A DNA stretch of 39,449 nucleotides from Porticoccaceae bacterium (GTDB lineage: Bacteria > Pseudomonadota > Gammaproteobacteria > Pseudomonadales > Porticoccaceae). Below the pieces are notes generated by a model that saw nothing but the letters and a program-made list of their open reading frames with translations, searched no databases and was not told the DNA's origin. Each line of letters starts with the position of its first letter. The first letter of the stretch is position 1. The translations under genes were made by a program, and so were the position numbers. Location: assembly GCA_029250825.1 (NCBI GenBank), contig JAQXEN010000058.1:1-39449 (forward strand), given 5' to 3'. Shown here in pieces: positions 1-11,501 of this stretch.

Positions 1-254
1 CGATTGACATAGCGACGCGCGATTTTAACCACTAATCGCAGATTGCTTTCGATCATGCGCTTGCGTGCTGATTCATCGCCTTTGAGGAGTTTTCGAGCGT
101 AGAAGACTTCTTCTGCTGCCGTAAGTAACGGAGCATAACCAATCTCTTTGAGGTAGAGGCTAGTAGCATCAATAACCTGATGACTAACTTCCGATGAGCT
201 TCCTTGATCGTCGTTTTGTACTTTTTCTATATCTACTTTTAACGCTGATTCCAT
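1..254 (-). CDS. rpoS: RNA polymerase sigma factor RpoS, 5' part only
   Basis: This is the N-terminal 84 codons of the stationary-phase sigma factor; the gene runs off the left edge of the window. Reading from the ATG at 254-252, the protein starts [12 protein letters not shown], has an acidic, poorly conserved N-terminus, then region 1.2 ([17 protein letters not shown]) and the start of region 2 ([20 protein letters not shown]), which is the core-binding signature of sigma-70 family factors. The segment [10 protein letters not shown] and the position directly downstream of nlpD identify RpoS rather than RpoD or RpoH. The likely Shine-Dalgarno sequence AAAGGG lies about 11 bases upstream, which is rather far. 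A second ATG at 262 in another frame is closer to it. The nlpD-rpoS gap is 204 bases, so a promoter inside or downstream of nlpD is expected by analogy with E. coli. Confidence 0.95.
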   Translation of the reverse strand, partial: MESALKVDIEKVQNDDQGSSSEVSHQVIDATSLYLKEIGYAPLLTAAEEVFYARKLLKGDESARKRMIESNLRLVVKIARRYVN

Positions 255-375
255 AACGTCATAATCCCTTTAATGTTACTCCATGTTCCAAGTCACAATC
301 TAGTGACCTCTCCAGAACGGTACCGCTTCCTTTTTTACATACTGCTTTTCAAATAACTTACTATCTACTACTTGC

Positions 376-391
376 GTTGAGCTAGCTCAAC
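376..391. repeat. Perfect 16-base palindrome between nlpD and rpoS
   Basis: GTTGAGCTAGCTCAAC is a perfect inverted repeat of eight bases per arm with no spacer, lying about 122 bases upstream of the rpoS start. It has no T-tract after it on either strand, so it does not look like an intrinsic terminator. It could be a dimeric regulator operator in the rpoS promoter region or a cruciform/hairpin in the rpoS leader. It does not match the PsrA box I know from Pseudomonas rpoS. Confidence 0.5.
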
Positions 392-458
392 AAGGTTGAC
401 GATATAGCTGTCCAATTTATCAACCTCTTCAAACGCTTTCGATCTTAATTTCATCTAT

Positions 459-1241
459 CTATCTCAAATAGGCCTCAGGATCCACTGGATACCCATCTTT
501 GCGTATTTCAAAATACATCGTACCATCAGAACCCAATCGAGAGATAATTTCGGTCTGTCTTACGGACTGACCCTCTCTGACCATAATCTGATCATTGTGA
601 GCATAGGCACTTAATAAAATCTCACTGTGCTTAACGATAACCAGCTTACCATACCCGCGTAAACCCTCTCCTGCATAAACTACGACACCCGGAGCTGAAG
701 ACCGCACCGCTGCTCGGCTGACGGACTTAATTTTTATTCCCTTATGCAGCTTGGGAAGGCTATATGACTCAACTATTTTACCTTTAATCGGCCATTTCCA
801 CTGCCAATTAGTGCTATACACCACAGGACTAGGGGCAGATTTAGGCTTAATTTTAAGGGTTTCTGTTACCTTTGGACTGGTCGCAGGAGCAATCGAAGTG
901 GCCTTCCGCGCGGCTATTTTAGTCTTTTTAACTGCTTTACTAACAGTTTTAGCCGCCGCACTGCTTATTTTACTGGTATCCAATGACAGCAGTTGGCCGC
1001 GACTAATAACGAAAGGTGCTCTTATCCCATTAGCTCGCGCGAGCTTGCGGAAATCCAGGTCATAGCGCCAAGCAATGGAATAAAGTGTCTCACCTGATTC
1101 AACCTGATGCACCATTACGCGAGTACTAGGCGGCGCAGAACGGCTACTGACAGGCGCCGAGTTATTGCTGCTACAGCCGGCCACTAAAATGACCGCTATC
1201 AGCGCTAACGCAGAGACTATTGGAACCGGCTTGGCTGTCAA
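459..1241 (-). CDS. nlpD: NlpD-type murein hydrolase activator lipoprotein (LysM + degenerate M23)
   Basis: This is an envelope lipoprotein that in known relatives activates the cell-division amidase AmiC. The start is TTG at 1241-1239, preceded by CAGGTAG at good spacing. A hydrophobic signal peptide (about residues 6-22) ends in the lipobox LVAGC, so Cys23 should be lipidated. A LysM domain follows (about residues 44-88, HQVESGETLYSIAWRYDL), then a Lys/Ala/Pro-rich linker (about 92-140) and a C-terminal LytM/M23 domain (about 150-258). The catalytic HxxxD-type metal site is not intact: the region reads LHKGIKIKS. This is as in E. coli NlpD, so it should act as an activator and not as a peptidase. 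The 260-residue length is short for the family because the linker is short. It sits directly upstream of rpoS, as in most gammaproteobacteria. Confidence 0.93.
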   Translation of the reverse strand: MTAKPVPIVSALALIAVILVAGCSSNNSAPVSSRSAPPSTRVMVHQVESGETLYSIAWRYDLDFRKLARANGIRAPFVISRGQLLSLDTSKISSAAAKTVSKAVKKTKIAARKATSIAPATSPKVTETLKIKPKSAPSPVVYSTNWQWKWPIKGKIVESYSLPKLHKGIKIKSVSRAAVRSSAPGVVVYAGEGLRGYGKLVIVKHSEILLSAYAHNDQIMVREGQSVRQTEIISRLGSDGTMYFEIRKDGYPVDPEAYLR

Positions 1242-1271
1242 ATTAGACTACCTGCAGAGAGTTATAGAAGT

Positions 1272-2213
1272 TTATAGGGTTTCATTCTGAAACCTTGATC
1301 CAACATATTCTAAACCCAGCACTAAAATCAAGCCCCATAACATGGCGCTGACACTGAGCAGGGTTTGCGCATCAACGCCAACCAACGCTGTATATTGGCT
1401 TGGCCAGAGATTTTCTGCCGCCAGTACTATGGTCTTGCCTGAGTGACTGACAGTGGACTCCAGCACCAACTTCCAGGGCCAGATAATATTTAAGCTACCC
1501 ACCAAAAAGCCACACATAGTGGCAATAACCGACACTTCATAATGGGCCAATAGCCAGGAGAGAAAGCGACTAAAGAGCGCCAGGCCTAGAAGGCCGCCAA
1601 GCGCAAACACGCTGAGAATATCCAGCTGAAGCTCAGCAATGGCACCGATAAAAACTGGATATAGCCCGAGGAGAACAAGGATAAAAGAGCCTGAAATACC
1701 GGGCAAAATCATCGCACAGAGAGCAATGCTCCCGGCAAAAAACATAGTCGTCAGATTGCCCTCAAGCTGCACCGCGGGTGCCACTGACACAGACCACGCG
1801 ATAAACACACCAACCACAAATAGCAGCATATCCTGCCAGCGAGCAATGCGGTATTGGCGGAGTAGATAGATCACTGAGCCGGCAATTAAACCGACAAAAA
1901 ATGACCAAAGTGGCAGCGGGTGTTGCGCCAACAGGTACTGCATACCCACCGCCAGAGAAAATAAGCTGGTTAAAATTCCACTGACCAAGGTGAGTAAAAA
2001 GTTGCCATTAATATATTGCCAGGCAGCGGCTAGCCCCTGAGTCTTTAGGGTTCTAAGCGCGTCCAGATTCAACGACTTAATACTGTTAATCAGCTCCATG
2101 TAGATGCCACTGACAAAGGCTATCGTGCCGCCCGAAACACCGGGAACTACATCGGCAGCGCCCATGGCCAAGCCTTTTGAGAAAAGTAATAGGGATTGTT
2201 TAAAACTGCGCAT
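1272..2213 (-). CDS. DUF368 family polytopic membrane protein (PopT-like undecaprenyl phosphate translocase)
   Basis: This 313-residue inner-membrane protein has about eight to nine hydrophobic segments and the DUF368 hallmarks: an N-terminal KGLAMGAADVVPGVSGGTIAF and a related internal repeat, ALCAMILPGISGSFILVLLG. The paired PGxSG motifs in two inverted halves are typical of the family. Family members (PopT) have been reported to recycle undecaprenyl phosphate across the cytoplasmic membrane, feeding peptidoglycan and surface-polymer synthesis. That function is assigned by family only. The ATG at 2213 is preceded by GGAG at five bases. It lies between pcm (50 bases upstream) and nlpD (30 bases downstream), probably in one operon. 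In several relatives a DedA-type YqaA protein occupies this slot, and DedA proteins are the other known carrier-lipid flippase family. This gene may therefore be a functional replacement. Confidence 0.85.
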   Translation of the reverse strand: MRSFKQSLLLFSKGLAMGAADVVPGVSGGTIAFVSGIYMELINSIKSLNLDALRTLKTQGLAAAWQYINGNFLLTLVSGILTSLFSLAVGMQYLLAQHPLPLWSFFVGLIAGSVIYLLRQYRIARWQDMLLFVVGVFIAWSVSVAPAVQLEGNLTTMFFAGSIALCAMILPGISGSFILVLLGLYPVFIGAIAELQLDILSVFALGGLLGLALFSRFLSWLLAHYEVSVIATMCGFLVGSLNIIWPWKLVLESTVSHSGKTIVLAAENLWPSQYTALVGVDAQTLLSVSAMLWGLILVLGLEYVGSRFQNETL

Positions 2214-2263
2214 GGTTACTCCAAAGGCTGATCGGTGAGGCTATTATCCGCTGCACTCTCTGA

Positions 2264-2935
2264 TTACTGGGCTAGACCACCCAACAGCGGGACAAACTTA
2301 ACCTGCTCAATAATCTCTTCTTCAAACTCGGATGAGCTGCCAATACGGCGCAGAACTCGCAGATCCTGAACATCGCCAGTACCCACCGGAATCACCAGTA
2401 TTCCATCCGGTGCCAACTGGTGTAACAGGTCGTCCGGGATCGCCTGAGGCGCTGCAGTGGTAATAATACCGTTGTAAGGTGCATGGCGTTTCCAACCAAA
2501 ACTGCCATCGGAGAGTTCAGCGGTGATATTGCGCAAACCCAGCTTGCGAAAGCGCTCTTTGGCTTTTGTTAGCAGGGGCTCAATACGCTCCACTGAATAA
2601 ACCCGGTCCACCAACTGCGCCAGAATAGTCGCCTGAAAGCCAGACCCTGTGCCAATTTCAAGAACGTTTCTCAGGGGGCCGGCGGAGAGCAAAATTTCGG
2701 TCATCCGAGCAACTATATAAGGCTGAGAAAGAGTCTGGGAAAAGCCGATAGGTAGAGCCGTATCCTCGTAGGCGCGATGGGCCAATGCTTCGTCGAGAAA
2801 GATATGCCGTGGCGTTACCCGAAAGACATCGAGGATCCGTTGATTGGTGATGCCCTGATCTTTTAATCGCTGAATCAGCCGCTCGCGCGTGCGCTGAGAT
2901 GTCATGCCGACACCAGCCAAATCAATCGAGTTCAC
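2264..2935 (-). CDS. pcm: Protein-L-isoaspartate O-methyltransferase
   Basis: This 223-residue cytosolic enzyme transfers a methyl group from S-adenosylmethionine to isoaspartyl residues, starting repair of damaged proteins. The PCMT family signs are clear: [33 protein letters not shown] near the N-terminus (about residues 40-72), the SAM-binding loop [17 protein letters not shown] (about 92-108) and the late motif [12 protein letters not shown] (about 173-184). The start is GTG at 2935-2933; an AGAGGA Shine-Dalgarno six bases upstream supports it over the internal ATG eleven codons in. Normally surE lies immediately upstream and overlaps pcm. Here only 81 bases separate the end of truD from the pcm start, with no room for surE. 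Confidence 0.95.
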   Translation of the reverse strand: MNSIDLAGVGMTSQRTRERLIQRLKDQGITNQRILDVFRVTPRHIFLDEALAHRAYEDTALPIGFSQTLSQPYIVARMTEILLSAGPLRNVLEIGTGSGFQATILAQLVDRVYSVERIEPLLTKAKERFRKLGLRNITAELSDGSFGWKRHAPYNGIITTAAPQAIPDDLLHQLAPDGILVIPVGTGDVQDLRVLRRIGSSSEFEEEIIEQVKFVPLLGGLAQ

Positions 2936-2954
2936 GCAAAATCCTCTATTCCTA

Positions 2955-2970
2955 AAGTCCCTACGGACTT
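2955..2970. repeat. Small hairpin at the truD-pcm junction
   Basis: AAGTCC CTAC GGACTT forms a perfect six-base-pair stem with a four-base loop in the 81-base truD-pcm gap. There is no T-tract after it. It sits where surE would be expected and just upstream of the pcm ribosome binding site, so it may be a processing or attenuation hairpin, or a chance structure. Confidence 0.3.
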
Positions 2971-3016
2971 AACGGGTTGGGTTTAAAATTAGTCCACCGA
3001 ATGCTGTGCAAATATA

Positions 3017-3967
3017 TCACAGGGACTCTACTGGAGGGCGGAATAATTCAGCGATCTCACGTAGTATCACCGTCGCAAAACAGCCCCCGGAGAGATCAAA
3101 ACTGAGTTCTAACTGATCTACGGCCAGCCTCTGCCAATGCATATTCTGTGGCAGCAATATCAGTGCCCGACGCTCTTGTTTAAGTCCGGCATGTTCCAAT
3201 GCATAACACCAGGACTGCCAGGGCCCCAAAACTGTCTGTTCTAATATTTCGAGATCACCACTGGCCGCTGAGCGTCCGCGGCCCCAGAGTGGACCGCTAG
3301 GTTCAGGCTCATAAGCGAAGCACTCTGACCAGTTACCCTTTTCCAGGCGCTCGGCTAGTACAAGATTAAACAGCCAGGACCGCGCTGCCGAAAGATAGAT
3401 ACCAGTACCCCGACGATTGCCTTTGAGTTGATCGCGTTCGATCAGATCCTGAGCCTGGTGCAAATTGCCGCAGTCATGACCAAAGCGCTGTTCGCCAAAG
3501 TAGTTCGGTACACCATTGCTGGCGATACTGCTGAGACGAGCCTCAATATCCGAGAAATGCTCTTCAAGAGAGGTAAACTCTCGCAATATCAGCCGAAAGG
3601 TATTGGCAGCATGCATACCGCGACGCAATTTTTTATTGTTGCGCGCCATGCTCAAGATTTCAAAGTCACTGTGGACTAATTGTTCCTGAGAAATTTCTTT
3701 ACCCGGCAAATAAAGACTGAACCACTGCGTGGTCACAGCAAAGCGGTCTTTCATGCCACAGTAGCTGACATCATTGCGCTTGATGCCGGCAAGCTCAGCC
3801 AACAACCCGGCCACCCACTGAGTATTTTGGTCACGCTTGCGGACATGCACAAATAGATGCTCACCCTCACCGCTGGGCTCAAAACCGAGTATCTCATCGA
3901 CTTGAAAGTCTTCCGGCTGGCTACGGAACTGAGCGCGGCCAAAGGTTGCTGGAAACAGGCGCGGCAA
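3017..3967 (-). CDS. truD: tRNA pseudouridine(13) synthase TruD
   Basis: TruD converts U13 of tRNA-Glu to pseudouridine. Family motifs are present in order: RSQPEDFQVDEILGFEPSG at the N-terminus, the catalytic loop GMKDRFAVTTQW with Asp74 as the expected nucleophile, PNYFGEQRFGHDCGN (about residues 151-165), SAARSWLFN, and the C-terminal LSGGCFATVILRE. The start is unusual: the only standard start codon between the upstream in-frame stop (4087-4085, on top of the ispF stop) and the conserved domain is TTG at 3967-3965, with no clear Shine-Dalgarno. The open frame continues upstream through a 15-base tandem repeat without any ATG, GTG or TTG. Translation may rely on coupling to ispF or on a non-standard start further up. 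Length (316) is slightly short of the usual 340-350. Confidence 0.93.
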   Translation of the reverse strand: MPRLFPATFGRAQFRSQPEDFQVDEILGFEPSGEGEHLFVHVRKRDQNTQWVAGLLAELAGIKRNDVSYCGMKDRFAVTTQWFSLYLPGKEISQEQLVHSDFEILSMARNNKKLRRGMHAANTFRLILREFTSLEEHFSDIEARLSSIASNGVPNYFGEQRFGHDCGNLHQAQDLIERDQLKGNRRGTGIYLSAARSWLFNLVLAERLEKGNWSECFAYEPEPSGPLWGRGRSAASGDLEILEQTVLGPWQSWCYALEHAGLKQERRALILLPQNMHWQRLAVDQLELSFDLSGGCFATVILREIAELFRPPVESL

Positions 3968-3985
3968 GTGCTGAAAATCAAACGC

Positions 3986-4045
3986 TTGGGAGTCCGGGCT
4001 TTGGGAGTCCGGGATTTGGGGGTCGGGGGCTTGAGAATCGATAGC
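3986..4045. repeat. Four tandem 15-base units before truD
   Basis: Starting at 3986 there are four head-to-tail copies of a 15-base unit: ttgggagtccgggct, ttgggagtccgggat, ttgggggtcgggggc, ttgagaatcgatagc. The first two differ at one base and the last two are increasingly diverged. On the minus strand they are in frame with truD and would encode five-residue units of the form (S/I/A)-P/I-D-S/P-Q. The array fills most of the ispF-truD gap. Confidence 0.75.
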
Positions 4046-4084
4046 AGTTAGTCCGAGAAAAGTTGTATTTCGATGGGGCAGGCT

Positions 4085-4558
4085 TTAGGAAGAGACCAAT
4101 AAAGCCACTGCATGACAGGCGATGCCTTCCTTGCGCCCAGCAAAACCAAGCTCTTCGGTGGTGGTCGCTTTGATATTAATCTGATCAATATTGCAGCTTA
4201 TATCTGCTGCGAGATTGAGGCGCATTTTGTCTAAGTGAGGCAACATTTTTGGCTGCTGAGCGACAATAGTGATATCGGCATTGCCCAATATGTAGCCTTT
4301 GCTGCTAATCATGGCGACAACTGCGGCTAAAAGCTGACGGCTATTAGCCCCCTGCCACTTAGCGTCTGTATCGGGGAAATGCTGGCCTATATCTCCCAGT
4401 GCCGCTGCACCGAGCAGTGAATCAATCAAGGCGTGAATCAGCACATCGCCATCAGAATGAGCAACAAAACTATGCTTATAGGGAATCGTCACGCCACCCA
4501 GCATCAACTTATCGCCGGGACCAAATCGGTGCACATCGTAGCCATGTCCTATACGCAT
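4085..4558 (-). CDS. ispF: 2-C-methyl-D-erythritol 2,4-cyclodiphosphate synthase
   Basis: IspF makes the cyclic diphosphate intermediate of the MEP isoprenoid pathway, following IspD and IspE. The 157-residue length is normal. The zinc ligands are visible: Asp8 and His10 in [11 protein letters not shown] and His42 in [11 protein letters not shown]; the AHSDGD loop and the C-terminal [18 protein letters not shown] motif complete the family signature. It overlaps the 3' end of ispD by ten bases, so the two are probably translationally coupled. Confidence 0.97.
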   Translation of the reverse strand: MRIGHGYDVHRFGPGDKLMLGGVTIPYKHSFVAHSDGDVLIHALIDSLLGAAALGDIGQHFPDTDAKWQGANSRQLLAAVVAMISSKGYILGNADITIVAQQPKMLPHLDKMRLNLAADISCNIDQINIKATTTEELGFAGRKEGIACHAVALLVSS

Positions 4559-5262
4559 TGTTCAGTCTCCTGCTGATTCATAATCGCCGCTGCGATAGTT
4601 AGATCTTCCCGGTGGGTAATTTTTATATTGTCCCGGCGACCCTCAATTATTTTTGCCTGCTCACCCAAATACTCAATAGCCGAGGCTTCGTCAGTGGGAG
4701 TTTGACCTTCCTCAAGCATAGTCTCTAGCGCCTTCACCAACAGACCGTAGCGAAACATCTGAGGCGTTTGCGCCGCGCGATAGAGACTGCGATCGGCAGT
4801 GGATTGAATAATATTGTCGACAGCGACTCGCTTTAAAGTATCGCTCACCGAGGTTGCCAGAATCCCCCCTACCGGATGATCAACCAACTCGGCAATTAGC
4901 TTATTGATATCGCCAGAGGTAATACAGGGCCGCGCCATATCGTGGACCAACACCCAGTCATCGTTAGCAGCTTGATCGGCAATAGCCTGCAAACCTTGCA
5001 GCACTGAGTGCACTCGCTCAGATCCGCCGCCAACTAGCTCGACTCGGGAATCGCTGGCTGCAGGTATCTGCGGCCAATAAACGGAGTAACTGTCACAGGG
5101 AACAATAATTTTTTTGATACAGGAAACATTCAGCAGGCGGCTGAGGCTATGCTGCGCCACTAGATGATCACCTAGAGGCTGAAACTGTTTCGCCACCTCA
5201 GAACCAAACCGCTGGCCGCTTCCTGCTGCGGGAACAATTGCCCAGTACTCAGGGGCACTCAT
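4549..5262 (-). CDS. ispD: 2-C-methyl-D-erythritol 4-phosphate cytidylyltransferase
   Basis: IspD couples MEP to CTP, giving CDP-methylerythritol, in the cytosolic MEP pathway. The nucleotide-binding signature [18 protein letters not shown] is at residues 10-27, the substrate loop [13 protein letters not shown] at about residues 101-113, and [13 protein letters not shown] and [12 protein letters not shown] near the C-terminus. The length of 237 residues is typical. Its ATG overlaps the ftsB stop codon (ATGA, 5262-5259) and its 3' end overlaps ispF, so ftsB-ispD-ispF is one translationally coupled run. Confidence 0.97.
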   Translation of the reverse strand: MSAPEYWAIVPAAGSGQRFGSEVAKQFQPLGDHLVAQHSLSRLLNVSCIKKIIVPCDSYSVYWPQIPAASDSRVELVGGGSERVHSVLQGLQAIADQAANDDWVLVHDMARPCITSGDINKLIAELVDHPVGGILATSVSDTLKRVAVDNIIQSTADRSLYRAAQTPQMFRYGLLVKALETMLEEGQTPTDEASAIEYLGEQAKIIEGRRDNIKITHREDLTIAAAIMNQQETEQCV

Positions 5263-5564
5263 TGCTTGGCCTCTGCTGGACGAGGTTGGTTGTTTTTATC
5301 GATTACCAGATAGAAGGTTTCACCCTGCTTGATCATACCGAGATCGGAGCGCGCTTTTTCTTCGATGGCATCGAGATTGGTTTTTAGACTCTCCACATCA
5401 GTGGCAATCAATTGATTGCGCTGACGCAGAGCTTGATTGTCGTCTTCCTGCTGCTGCAGCTGCCGATTGAGCTCAGCTCGGTGGGCGAGACTGCCCTCAC
5501 CGATCCACAGTCGCCACTGTAGTCCGGCCAGAAGAACAAATAAGATAATGATTAACCAGCGCAT
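5259..5564 (-). CDS. ftsB: Cell division protein FtsB
   Basis: FtsB is a small bitopic divisome protein that forms the FtsQ-FtsL-FtsB complex. This 101-residue protein has one N-terminal membrane segment (residues 3-18, WLIIILFVLLAGLQWR), the conserved WIGEGSLA just after it, and a periplasmic coiled coil (about 27-72) rich in Gln, Glu and Leu. It ends with the conserved block KARSDLGMIKQGETFYLV. Its place between eno and ispD is conserved in gammaproteobacteria. Confidence 0.96.
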   Translation of the reverse strand: MRWLIIILFVLLAGLQWRLWIGEGSLAHRAELNRQLQQQEDDNQALRQRNQLIATDVESLKTNLDAIEEKARSDLGMIKQGETFYLVIDKNNQPRPAEAKQ

Positions 5565-5632
5565 GCAGGCATTCTATTCGCTTTTCGGATATTTGCCCAT
5601 CAACCGCTGCTCTCTGCCGCTAAACAGCTAAC

Positions 5633-6967
<1,335 letters not shown>

Positions 6968-7044
6968 TTACTATGTTCTCCAGTATCTATGGTGGTATGC
7001 ATAAGGGAGTTACGCATCATGGAATTTAACAATTTGATTCGCTC

Positions 7045-7072
7045 AGCCCAGAGTCAAAAACCGCCCTGGGCT
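7045..7072. repeat. Inverted repeat between kdsA and eno
   Basis: AGCCCAG (7045-7051) and CTGGGCT (7066-7072) form a seven-base-pair stem around a 14-base loop in the 125-base kdsA-eno gap. No T-tract follows on the minus strand, so it is either a weak terminator or processing hairpin for kdsA or a structure in the eno leader. Confidence 0.35.
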
Positions 7073-7092
7073 TAGTAGGATAAGGGTCAGCG

Positions 7093-9603
<2,511 letters not shown>

Positions 9604-9618
9604 TCACGACCCTTCGCT

Positions 9619-9663
9619 CATATAGGACGGCATCCCATATAAACAGAATCTTGAAAAATGTAA
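9619..9663 (-). promoter_or_regulatory. Candidate sigma-70 promoter and leader hairpin of pyrG
   Basis: On the minus strand, TTACAT (9663-9658) and TATATG (9641-9636) are separated by 16 bases. This fits a sigma-70 promoter about 50 bases upstream of the pyrG ATG. Overlapping and just after the -10 box is an interrupted inverted repeat, ATATgGGatgccgtCCtATAT, between about 9640 and 9619. It could be an operator or a leader hairpin. Pyrimidine control of pyrG is known in other bacteria by other leader mechanisms, so any link here is only a suggestion. Confidence 0.4.
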
Positions 9664-9751
9664 TCGAGAAAGGCTTGTTTGGTCGTGAAATTGACCGAGG
9701 CCCACCCTACCTAAGATGGGAGAGTAGATTAACAGAAAGGTATAGAGGTTT

Positions 9752-11113
9752 CTACAGAGAGTTTGTCTGCCAGATGATTTTTAAGCCTTCTATTTCAGAC
9801 CCAGCCTGCCAGTCCTGACAGACCCACAAATCCCCCACAGCGACTAACTGCTGATCAATATAAAATAGCGGCACCCGCTCTCGCCACCAAGGCTCTAAGC
9901 CGTATTCCTGAAGTAATTTTTTAAGGCTGTTGGAATGATCTCGGCCAGCTGGCTGACAGCGCTCGCCACCCCGGCGAAAGCGCACAGTCAGGCGATCGAC
10001 ACTATCCACCCGTAAACCTTCTCCAAGCGCCGTTTCAGCGACTAATAGGTTGCCGTCTGGCAGCACTAGAGGTTCATCGCCGGACCAAAATAGACAGAGC
10101 TCTGGATCAGCTTTTGGCCGCCCACTGAGTCTCAGCAAATAGAGCCTCTGACGGTAGCGGCAAAGCTGCAGATCAGCCCTTACGACTTTTGGCTCACTGT
10201 CCTCCCGAGCAGTGAGCAGCGAACCCATAATTTCATCGATCACAGCCTGCCCCAAGGCCGGCAGTCCATGTATTTCAGGCCAATAACGCAGCAGGTTTCT
10301 CTGCCGCAGCGGTTCCAGTTCAATAAACGCGGTTAAGTTCAATGACCAACCGCCCTGTTCCGTGCGCGGATCAAGACCGGCAAGATCCCCTCGGGCCACC
10401 GAATCCGCCAACTGATCCGCCTGACTACTCTGCTCAGCAGTGCGCATTACACCCTGCAAGTAGTCGGGCCAGCGCCGAGCCAACACAGGGATAACCCTGT
10501 TACGCAAATAATTGCGATCAAACAGCTCCTGCTGATTGCTCTCATCCTCAATCCATCTCAACTGCTGCAAGTTGGCGTAGGCCTGCAAGCTCGACTTAGG
10601 CCAGGGGAGTAGCGGTCTGATCAAGCGCCCGGATCCCACTGCGCGAGATTCGGGAATACCCGATAGACCTCTGGCACCGGAACCACGTAGCAAACGAAAT
10701 AGTACAGTTTCCACCTGATCGTCAGCATGATGACCCAGCAGTAACAGCCCACCTTTGACTAAATATTTCTCAAACACCCCATAGCGCGCATCTCGCGCCG
10801 CAGACTCCAACCCAGAACCGCTTTTATTAACCGACACGGATTCGGTAATAAGCCGCAGCCCCAAAGCCTGACAGACCGCCATAGCATGCTGCTGCCAATC
10901 ATCCGCATTAGCCGATAGCCCGTGATTAACATGCACTGCGGTGATCCGCTCCGGGGCGATCACCTCAGCGAGCAGATGCAGCAATACCGCTGAGTCTAGG
11001 CCACCACTAAATCCAACTAGAATCTGAGGCGCCGCCTCAAGCTGTTCGAGACAGCCAGCAAACGCGGCTGCAGCATTGACCACAGAAGGATGCTTGGCAG
11101 CCTGTCTATTCAC
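9752..11113 (-). CDS. tilS: tRNA(Ile)-lysidine synthetase TilS
   Basis: TilS attaches lysine to C34 of the CAU-anticodon tRNA-Ile, changing its reading to AUA; the enzyme is essential. The PP-loop ATPase motif ILVGFSGGLDSAVLLHLL is at residues 31-48, followed by AVHVNHGLSANADDW, LGHHADDQVETVLFRLLRGSG and the ESRAVGSGRLIRPLL and NRNYLRN-like (here FDRNYLRNRVIPVL) blocks. The C-terminal tRNA-binding domain has FRRGGERCQPAGRDHSNSLKKLLQE. The start is GTG at 11113-11111, overlapping the stop of the upstream gene (GTGA), so the two are coupled. Confidence 0.95.
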   Translation of the reverse strand: MNRQAAKHPSVVNAAAAFAGCLEQLEAAPQILVGFSGGLDSAVLLHLLAEVIAPERITAVHVNHGLSANADDWQQHAMAVCQALGLRLITESVSVNKSGSGLESAARDARYGVFEKYLVKGGLLLLGHHADDQVETVLFRLLRGSGARGLSGIPESRAVGSGRLIRPLLPWPKSSLQAYANLQQLRWIEDESNQQELFDRNYLRNRVIPVLARRWPDYLQGVMRTAEQSSQADQLADSVARGDLAGLDPRTEQGGWSLNLTAFIELEPLRQRNLLRYWPEIHGLPALGQAVIDEIMGSLLTAREDSEPKVVRADLQLCRYRQRLYLLRLSGRPKADPELCLFWSGDEPLVLPDGNLLVAETALGEGLRVDSVDRLTVRFRRGGERCQPAGRDHSNSLKKLLQEYGLEPWWRERVPLFYIDQQLVAVGDLWVCQDWQAGSEIEGLKIIWQTNSL

Positions 11114-11367
11114 GATTGCTGCTCGTCAGCCTGTTGCTCGGCCTGAAATTTTACAAACTGATGGCGGGTCAATAGATTGCAGTTTTCAGTAGCAGGGTCA
11201 AAGGTAATCAACACATCACCCCTACTCAGCTGGCCCTTCACCTGATCGATTTTGCTTGCCAAGCTCACCTCATGGGAGCCGTAGTCCGTGCCTTCGCGCA
11301 GAATAAACTCTTCGATAATCCCGGAGAGGATTTCTGCACTTAGCATGTCGGCGGGAATTTCTATCAC
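11110..11367 (-). CDS. YheU family protein (UPF0270)
   Basis: This small conserved protein has no established function. The core IPADMLSAEILSGIIEEFILREG, then TDYGSHEVSL and ITFDPATENCNLLTRHQF, matches the UPF0270/YheU family, which is about 70-90 residues long. The frame is open to an ATG at 11418 (102 residues), but the start chosen here is GTG at 11367-11365. It has a strong AAGGAAG eight bases upstream and begins at the family boundary (85 residues), while the ATG at 11418 has no Shine-Dalgarno. Its stop overlaps the tilS start, which suggests co-translation with the tRNA-modification gene. Confidence 0.75.
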   Translation of the reverse strand: MIEIPADMLSAEILSGIIEEFILREGTDYGSHEVSLASKIDQVKGQLSRGDVLITFDPATENCNLLTRHQFVKFQAEQQADEQQS

Positions 11368-11501
11368 GTTATTGGCTTCCTTGATTGCTCTCGCAACGGT
11401 TGTCTTTGGCTGAAACATATTTGTCTAATCAGGGCGTTTCAGATTTATCTGTCCTGCATAATAGTGCCATAATCATTTGCAGTTAAGCAGAGGAATGAAA
11501 A

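Noticed and set aside
751-1065. 104-codon plus-strand open frame inside nlpD
   Set aside because: It is antisense to the nlpD linker and M23 region, has no ribosome binding site and no recognisable protein features.
3986-4045. CRISPR-like repeat
   Set aside because: Units are 15 bases, directly adjacent with no spacers, and in frame with truD; this is a simple tandem repeat.
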